From Diaphorobacter ruginosibacter (lineage in GTDB: Bacteria > Pseudomonadota > Gammaproteobacteria > Burkholderiales > Burkholderiaceae_C), in contig NZ_CP060714.1 of NCBI RefSeq assembly GCF_014395975.1, positions 3,968,001 through 4,032,000 of the forward strand: DNA of 64,000 nucleotides, in the 5' to 3' direction. The position numbers and the translations under genes were made by a program. The notes below the pieces were generated by a model. That model was not told the DNA's origin and did no database searches. It was given only the letters and a program-made list of their open reading frames with translations. Positions 60,103-64,000 of the stretch are shown in pieces (the first letter of the stretch is position 1; each line of letters begins with the position of its first letter).

Positions 60103-60930
60103 TCAGTCGGCCTTGCGGCGCGATGAGCCCGGCGAACGGCGCCGCACCCAATGGGCCGCGCCCAGCATCAGGCCGGCGAGCAATGCCAGGCCTCCAGGGC
60201 CTGTGACCGGCACCGGCGTGGCAGCGGTCGGCGTGACCGGTGGCGTCTTGGCCGCGAACCAGTTGTTGGCCGCGCCGTTGGGGATGACGTTGGTGCCGGT
60301 CGGCGCAAGGCGCGTGCCGTGCGAGGCGTCCACGCCGTTGACACCCACGTTGGCGATGTTCTGCGAACCGCCGCCTGCCAGCGTGAGAAAAGCCGTTCCT
60401 CCCTGTCCTGTCAGCGTGACGCCATTCAAGGTCAATGCGCCGCTCACCGTCTGCTCGCTGCCTGCCGCAAAGTTCAGTTGCAGGCCGGGCGATGTCGCGG
60501 TCAGGTTGGCGAAGTTCGTGTTGCCAGAGAAGGCGGTGCTGGTGTTCGAGCAGGCGTTCGAGGCCGTGACCGTACTGCCCGCGCCGCTGAAGGCACCGCT
60601 GTTCTGCCAGCTGCTGGTGACCTCGAACGTGGTGTTGGCGGCGTTGAGCTGGCCTGCAGATCCGATGATGACGTTGCCGACCCGCGTGAAGGCCACGCCG
60701 GGCGCATTCAGGATCCCGTTGACGACGAGATCGTCGCACCCCAGATCCATGGAGGCGCCCCAGGTGACGTCATCGCCCGCATTGACGGTGATACCCGCCG
60801 CCATGACGGCAGCGGAGCTTGCCATGCCAACCACGCAGAGGGCCGCACCGATGTACGGCCGGGCCCATCGCTGCTCCGATGCCGCGCCCCGTCCCTGCGC
60901 TCGATGAAGAATGAATTTCTCTCGTTGCAT
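60103..60930 (-). CDS. Secreted protein with sorting-signal-like C-terminus
   Basis: A 275-aa protein. The hydrophobic signal (YIGAALCVVGMASSAAVMAAG) ends at about residue 46. The body repeats small Gly/Asn/Thr-rich beta units (LVVNGILNAPGVAFTRVGNVIIGSAGQLNAANTTFEVTSSW; LTLNGVTLTGQGGTAFLTLAGGGSQNI). The C-terminus PVPVTGPGGLALLAGLMLGAAHWVRRRSPGSSRRKAD has the plan of PEP/IPTL-CTERM signals (short motif, helix, arginines), although the motif itself is divergent. It heads an apparent two-gene operon with the collagen-like protein. Confidence 0.75.
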   Translation of the reverse strand: MQREKFILHRAQGRGAASEQRWARPYIGAALCVVGMASSAAVMAAGITVNAGDDVTWGASMDLGCDDLVVNGILNAPGVAFTRVGNVIIGSAGQLNAANTTFEVTSSWQNSGAFSGAGSTVTASNACSNTSTAFSGNTNFANLTATSPGLQLNFAAGSEQTVSGALTLNGVTLTGQGGTAFLTLAGGGSQNIANVGVNGVDASHGTRLAPTGTNVIPNGAANNWFAAKTPPVTPTAATPVPVTGPGGLALLAGLMLGAAHWVRRRSPGSSRRKAD

Positions 60931-61233
60931 CTTGAGATTTCTGTAAATAAAACGATCAGGCTCACGCAGATCCAATGGAACAGATCAAGGCTCCACGGGA
61001 GTGCTGACGGGCTGCTGGCCCGGCCCACCCACCAACTCGTGCCCAACGGGTCGCGATACGCCCGTTTACTGCTTACACCGCGAAATCAACCCTGGTTGGA
61101 TCGTTTCGGAGGCTCCATATCGCACAGGAGATGGTTGGAAAGAATGTTAAAAAATTGCAACGAACGGCGCCCCATCCGTTTGGATGGGGAAAAGCACATT
61201 TCGGTACATTTCTAACAACAAGGGCGCGATGCA
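60931..61233. other. Intergenic region between two-component system and surface operon
   Basis: A 303-base gap containing a short inverted repeat (CCCCATCC 61170-61177 with GGATGGGG 61182-61189). Its A/T run lies on the wrong side for a terminator of the kinase gene. I see no gene. The promoter of the surface-protein operon is expected at the left end. Confidence 0.4.
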
Positions 61234-62670
61234 TCACCCCAGCGGAGGGGGCGCCTTCATGTATTCGGCGGGGATCTTCAGATGGATGGCAAGCCCTCCG
61301 CCCTCCGGCAGGCTGGCGTCCATGTTTCCACCGTGCAGCCGCGCGATCGAGCGCGCGAGATACAGCCCCAGCCCTGTGCCCTCGGCGGCACGCGACCTGC
61401 GGGAGCGGTAGAAGCGCTCGAACAGCAGCGGGAGCTCATTCTCCGGAACGCCCTCTCCCCAATCGCGCACCGAGCAGACGATGGTGCCGTAGCCCGCGCG
61501 CGCGAGCGTCACCGCGATCGCCGTCCCCGGCTGCGTGTACTTGCAGGCGTTCGAAAGCAGGTTCTGCAGGACGTGCTCCAGCAGCACGGCATCGCCCAGG
61601 CAGTAGTAGGCATCCGCATCGCCGGAGGTTTCCAACAGCAGCGGCCGGTCCTGCAGCAGGTGGGCATTGGCCGCCACCACCTCCCCCATCAGCGTGGAGA
61701 GGTTCACGCGCTGCGTCTGCACCTGGATCGCGCCGCTCTCCAGCCGCACGCTGGTCAGCACGCTGTCGATCAGCTTGTTCAGATGCTGGATCGTGCTGCG
61801 CGTGAGGTTCATCTTGTCCAGCACCATCTGCGAATCGGTGAATCCGGATTGGACTTCCTCGCGCGCACTGCGCATGAGCCGCTGCGCGGTAGAGTCGATC
61901 ACCGCAAGCGGCGTGCGGAACTGGTGCGAGACCAGCGAGACGAAGTTGCGATAGGTCTCTGTCGCCTGCTGCGCCTGGTGCAGGTCGTACACGGTCTGCT
62001 GCAGCTCGTCGCGCTGGACCGCGATGATGCGCGTCTGCTCCCGTTGCTGCGACAGGGAGCGCATGAGCTGCCATATCAGCAGACCGCCCGTGATCAGCAC
62101 CATGCTGAACGCAACGAAGGCCGCGCGCACCAGGCTGCCGAACTGCGCCAGCTGCTCCCCGCGCTCGTTCTGGTCCTGCGCCATGACATCGCTGCTCGCC
62201 CGCTCGAGCACATCGATCAGCGACACCAGCGAGGCGTGCATGCTGGAACCCCGCGGTGCATCCGCGATCGAGCCGCCCTGCGCGATGGTCTCGTACTGCG
62301 CGATCGCACCAGCCACCCGTTCTCGCTGATGAAAATACTCGAGCCGCTGCTGCTGCGCCTCCTCGCTCAGCAGCCTGAGCCGGTTATTGAAAATGTTCTC
62401 CTGCTGTTCCAGCGCATCGCGCTCGACGAGGCCGCGGCGCAGCAATTCGTCGTCCTGCACCAGCAGGTGCCCCATGTTGTGCGCCTGCGTGAGCAGCCAC
62501 AAGGTGTTGCGCCCATCGCGCACATCGAGTTCCCCGTAGAGCCCCACGAGCTGCCATGCCACGGCCACGCTGAACGAGAAGAACAGCAGCACGATGCTGG
62601 ACAGCACGGTCCAGCGCCGGCGCGCCTGCGCACCGGAAGCGGCGGGTGAGAGCGGGTCCGGGACATCCAT
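61234..62670 (-). CDS. Sensor histidine kinase
   Basis: A 478-aa membrane sensor. Two helices (about residues 22-44 and 183-203) enclose a helical periplasmic domain of 138 residues rich in Gln and Glu. A coiled linker is followed by the H-box VSHQFRTPLAVID (H249), the N-box LEHVLQNLLSNACKYT, and the G-boxes RDWGEGVPE and GTGLGLYLARSIA. It should phosphorylate the response regulator encoded 18 bases upstream on the same strand. The signal is unknown. Confidence 0.92.
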   Translation of the reverse strand: MDVPDPLSPAASGAQARRRWTVLSSIVLLFFSFSVAVAWQLVGLYGELDVRDGRNTLWLLTQAHNMGHLLVQDDELLRRGLVERDALEQQENIFNNRLRLLSEEAQQQRLEYFHQRERVAGAIAQYETIAQGGSIADAPRGSSMHASLVSLIDVLERASSDVMAQDQNERGEQLAQFGSLVRAAFVAFSMVLITGGLLIWQLMRSLSQQREQTRIIAVQRDELQQTVYDLHQAQQATETYRNFVSLVSHQFRTPLAVIDSTAQRLMRSAREEVQSGFTDSQMVLDKMNLTRSTIQHLNKLIDSVLTSVRLESGAIQVQTQRVNLSTLMGEVVAANAHLLQDRPLLLETSGDADAYYCLGDAVLLEHVLQNLLSNACKYTQPGTAIAVTLARAGYGTIVCSVRDWGEGVPENELPLLFERFYRSRRSRAAEGTGLGLYLARSIARLHGGNMDASLPEGGGLAIHLKIPAEYMKAPPPLG

Positions 62671-62688
62671 CTGTCATCGATGCATTGT

Positions 62689-63756
62689 TCAGGACTTGGC
62701 GGGCACCGGTGGCGCCGCCTGCGAAGACGGCATCACGATGTCATTCCAGGCGACCGCCAGCAGCACCGCCACCAGTTCTGCCTGGCGACTGGTGTCCGTC
62801 TTGTGGAACAGGTTGCGCAGGTGGTAGGCCATCGTGGCCGCGCTCACATGCATCTGCTCGCACATCTCCTGCTTGCTCAGGCCATCGGTGAGCAGGCTTG
62901 CCACCTGCACCTCGGTGGGGGTGAGCCCGAAACGCCGGCCCAGTGCGGCACGGTTGTGCAGCGTGCGTTGCCGCAGATCGGAGAGGAACACGACGAAGCT
63001 CTCGTCATGGCCCGACGCCGGATGGCGCTCGCCCATGGCCAGCAGCGACACCTGCCAGTGCCTGCGCGGTGATTCCTGGGAAGCGATATCCACCCGCAGC
63101 GACTCGAGGCTGCCCCGCAGAAAGCTCTGCACCTCCGGGTGGCCCACGATGCTCCTGTTGAGCTGCAGCGTTCCGGCGGAGTCCACCGACAGCAGGCCCT
63201 CGCCGGCGCTGCCGCACAAGCTGTAGGCGGCGCGATTGGCAAAGCGCACGCCGAGTTGTGCATCGCACACCAGGGCACAGTGGCTGACCTTGTCCAGCAC
63301 GTTGGTCCACTGCGACAGCAGCTCGCCGACACGGCTTCTCATCTGCGCCTGATGGCTGACCTGAAGACGGCCAACCTGCGCAAGCCGCGACGCCACGCTG
63401 GCCAGCAGCATGTCGTAATCCACCGGCTTGACGAGGTAGTCGTCCGCACCCGCCCACTTGCCCCGCAGGACATCCTCCCGGTCGGAGAGCGCTGTGAGCA
63501 GCATGAAAGGCACACCAGGAAGCAGGTTGCGCTCGCGCACCTCGGAGAGAAACTCCATGCCGCTCATGCCCGGCAGGTTCACGTCGCAGATGATGAGACT
63601 GGGAGTACTCGCAGACAGCTTCTGACGCGCCTGCTCGATGTCCGGGACGCCCACGGGGGCATAGCCGGCCGCGCTGAGTTCCTCGCACAGATCCGCCAGC
63701 AGCTGCGGCTCGTCCTCGATGCAGAGGATGGAGGGACGTGTCATCGCCTGCAGCAT
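62689..63756 (-). CDS. Response regulator with receiver, PAS-like and LuxR domains
   Basis: A 355-aa regulator. The receiver domain (residues about 6-120) has the acidic pair in CIEDEPQLL, the phosphate acceptor D58 in LIICDVNLPGMSG and the Lys in YLVKPVDYDM. A central PAS-like region follows (VLDKVSHCALVCDAQLGVRFANRAAYSLCG), unusual between receiver and effector. The C-terminus is a LuxR helix-turn-helix (LTPTEVQVASLLTDGLSKQEMCEQMHVSAATMAYHLRNLFHK). The ATG at 63756 has GGGGAG at a good distance; 63744 is the alternative. It is likely to act on the surface-protein genes downstream, by position only. Confidence 0.9.
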   Translation of the reverse strand: MLQAMTRPSILCIEDEPQLLADLCEELSAAGYAPVGVPDIEQARQKLSASTPSLIICDVNLPGMSGMEFLSEVRERNLLPGVPFMLLTALSDREDVLRGKWAGADDYLVKPVDYDMLLASVASRLAQVGRLQVSHQAQMRSRVGELLSQWTNVLDKVSHCALVCDAQLGVRFANRAAYSLCGSAGEGLLSVDSAGTLQLNRSIVGHPEVQSFLRGSLESLRVDIASQESPRRHWQVSLLAMGERHPASGHDESFVVFLSDLRQRTLHNRAALGRRFGLTPTEVQVASLLTDGLSKQEMCEQMHVSAATMAYHLRNLFHKTDTSRQAELVAVLLAVAWNDIVMPSSQAAPPVPAKS

Positions 63757-64000
63757 GAAGCCACTCCCCATCCACACACGGCGCCAGTCTCGTTCGTCAT
63801 CGTCATCGCCAGGTGAAGCGGGGCCGCGCTGCAACGCGGCCAACCCATTCATTGCAAGGCCCGCTCCGCTGCAGACGCCTGCTGCATTCCATGAATGCAG
63901 CAACGCATGCACGCCGGATGATGTGCGTCAGAGCAGGCCCATCTCAAATCAAATTTTGTTGTACCTAAAACAATTAAATACGATTTAAGAGTGTTTGCCT

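Noticed and set aside
61170..61189. Hairpin as terminator of the histidine kinase gene
   Set aside because: The A/T run is on the wrong side of the stem for either strand to end transcription in the classical way.
1..64000. tRNA, rRNA, CRISPR arrays, insertion sequences, prophage genes
   Set aside because: None could be recognised by reading either strand; small structured RNAs cannot be excluded without a covariance search.

Overview
The window is high-GC, densely coded DNA. It most likely comes from a beta-proteobacterium of the Burkholderiales, probably a Comamonadaceae member of the Comamonas/Delftia type. The main pointer is the set of secreted proteins ending in IPTL-CTERM-type sorting signals (VPTLxxW, then a membrane segment, then arginines), a signal that is common in that family. 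Solute-binding proteins, Fur-boxed TonB receptors and the general gene repertoire agree. I see no rRNA, tRNA, CRISPR array, insertion sequence or prophage.

Layout: (1) 1-13 kb: two unrecognised minus-strand genes coupled to an IPTL-CTERM protein; a divergent protein with a sorting-signal-like segment in its middle ('midcut' architecture) followed by a Tat-type GH1 beta-glucosidase; an arsR-arsC-acr3 operon with a clear operator; a small monooxygenase-like gene; and two divergent IPTL-CTERM genes sharing an AT-rich, palindrome-bearing region. (2) 13-24 kb: a DUF1275 membrane gene and a LuxR-type gene, each broken by one missing base in a G run; an SDR/LysR divergent pair; a nitronate monooxygenase fused to a helical C-terminal domain; a uracil-DNA-glycosylase-like gene; and a taurine/sulfonate locus (tauD divergent from tauABC across a perfect 20-bp palindrome). 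(3) 23-36 kb: a Trp-rich repeat protein, a nitrobindin-like protein, a Fur-boxed siderophore receptor, a large beta-helix IPTL-CTERM protein, a periplasmic L-asparaginase divergent from a dicarboxylate/amino-acid symporter and an amino-acid-binding protein, an unrecognised 564-aa protein, and a class A beta-lactamase. (4) 36-51 kb: CorA/ZntB and PiT transporters, a metallo-beta-lactamase-fold hydrolase, gamma-glutamyltransferase with arcA and arcD (arginine deiminase pathway without arcB/arcC here), and an amidohydrolase/MFS pair with a divergent LysR. (5) 51-64 kb: two more TonB receptors with Fur boxes, a PiuC-type hydroxylase with an FMN alpha-hydroxy-acid dehydrogenase, a nucleotidyltransferase, a collagen-like protein, a protein with a sorting-signal-like C-terminus, and a two-component system.

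Three themes recur. The first is cell-surface display: four clear IPTL-CTERM proteins, one C-terminal variant, the midcut-like protein and the collagen-like protein. No exosortase is encoded in the window, so the processing enzyme must lie elsewhere. The second is iron uptake: three TonB receptors, three Fur-box-like sites and PiuC. The third is nitrogen and sulfur scavenging: taurine, asparagine/aspartate, glutathione and arginine. The strongest leads are the midcut-like protein and its neighbours, the two single-base frameshifts, the nitronate monooxygenase fusion, the tau palindrome, and the two-component/surface-protein block at the right end.
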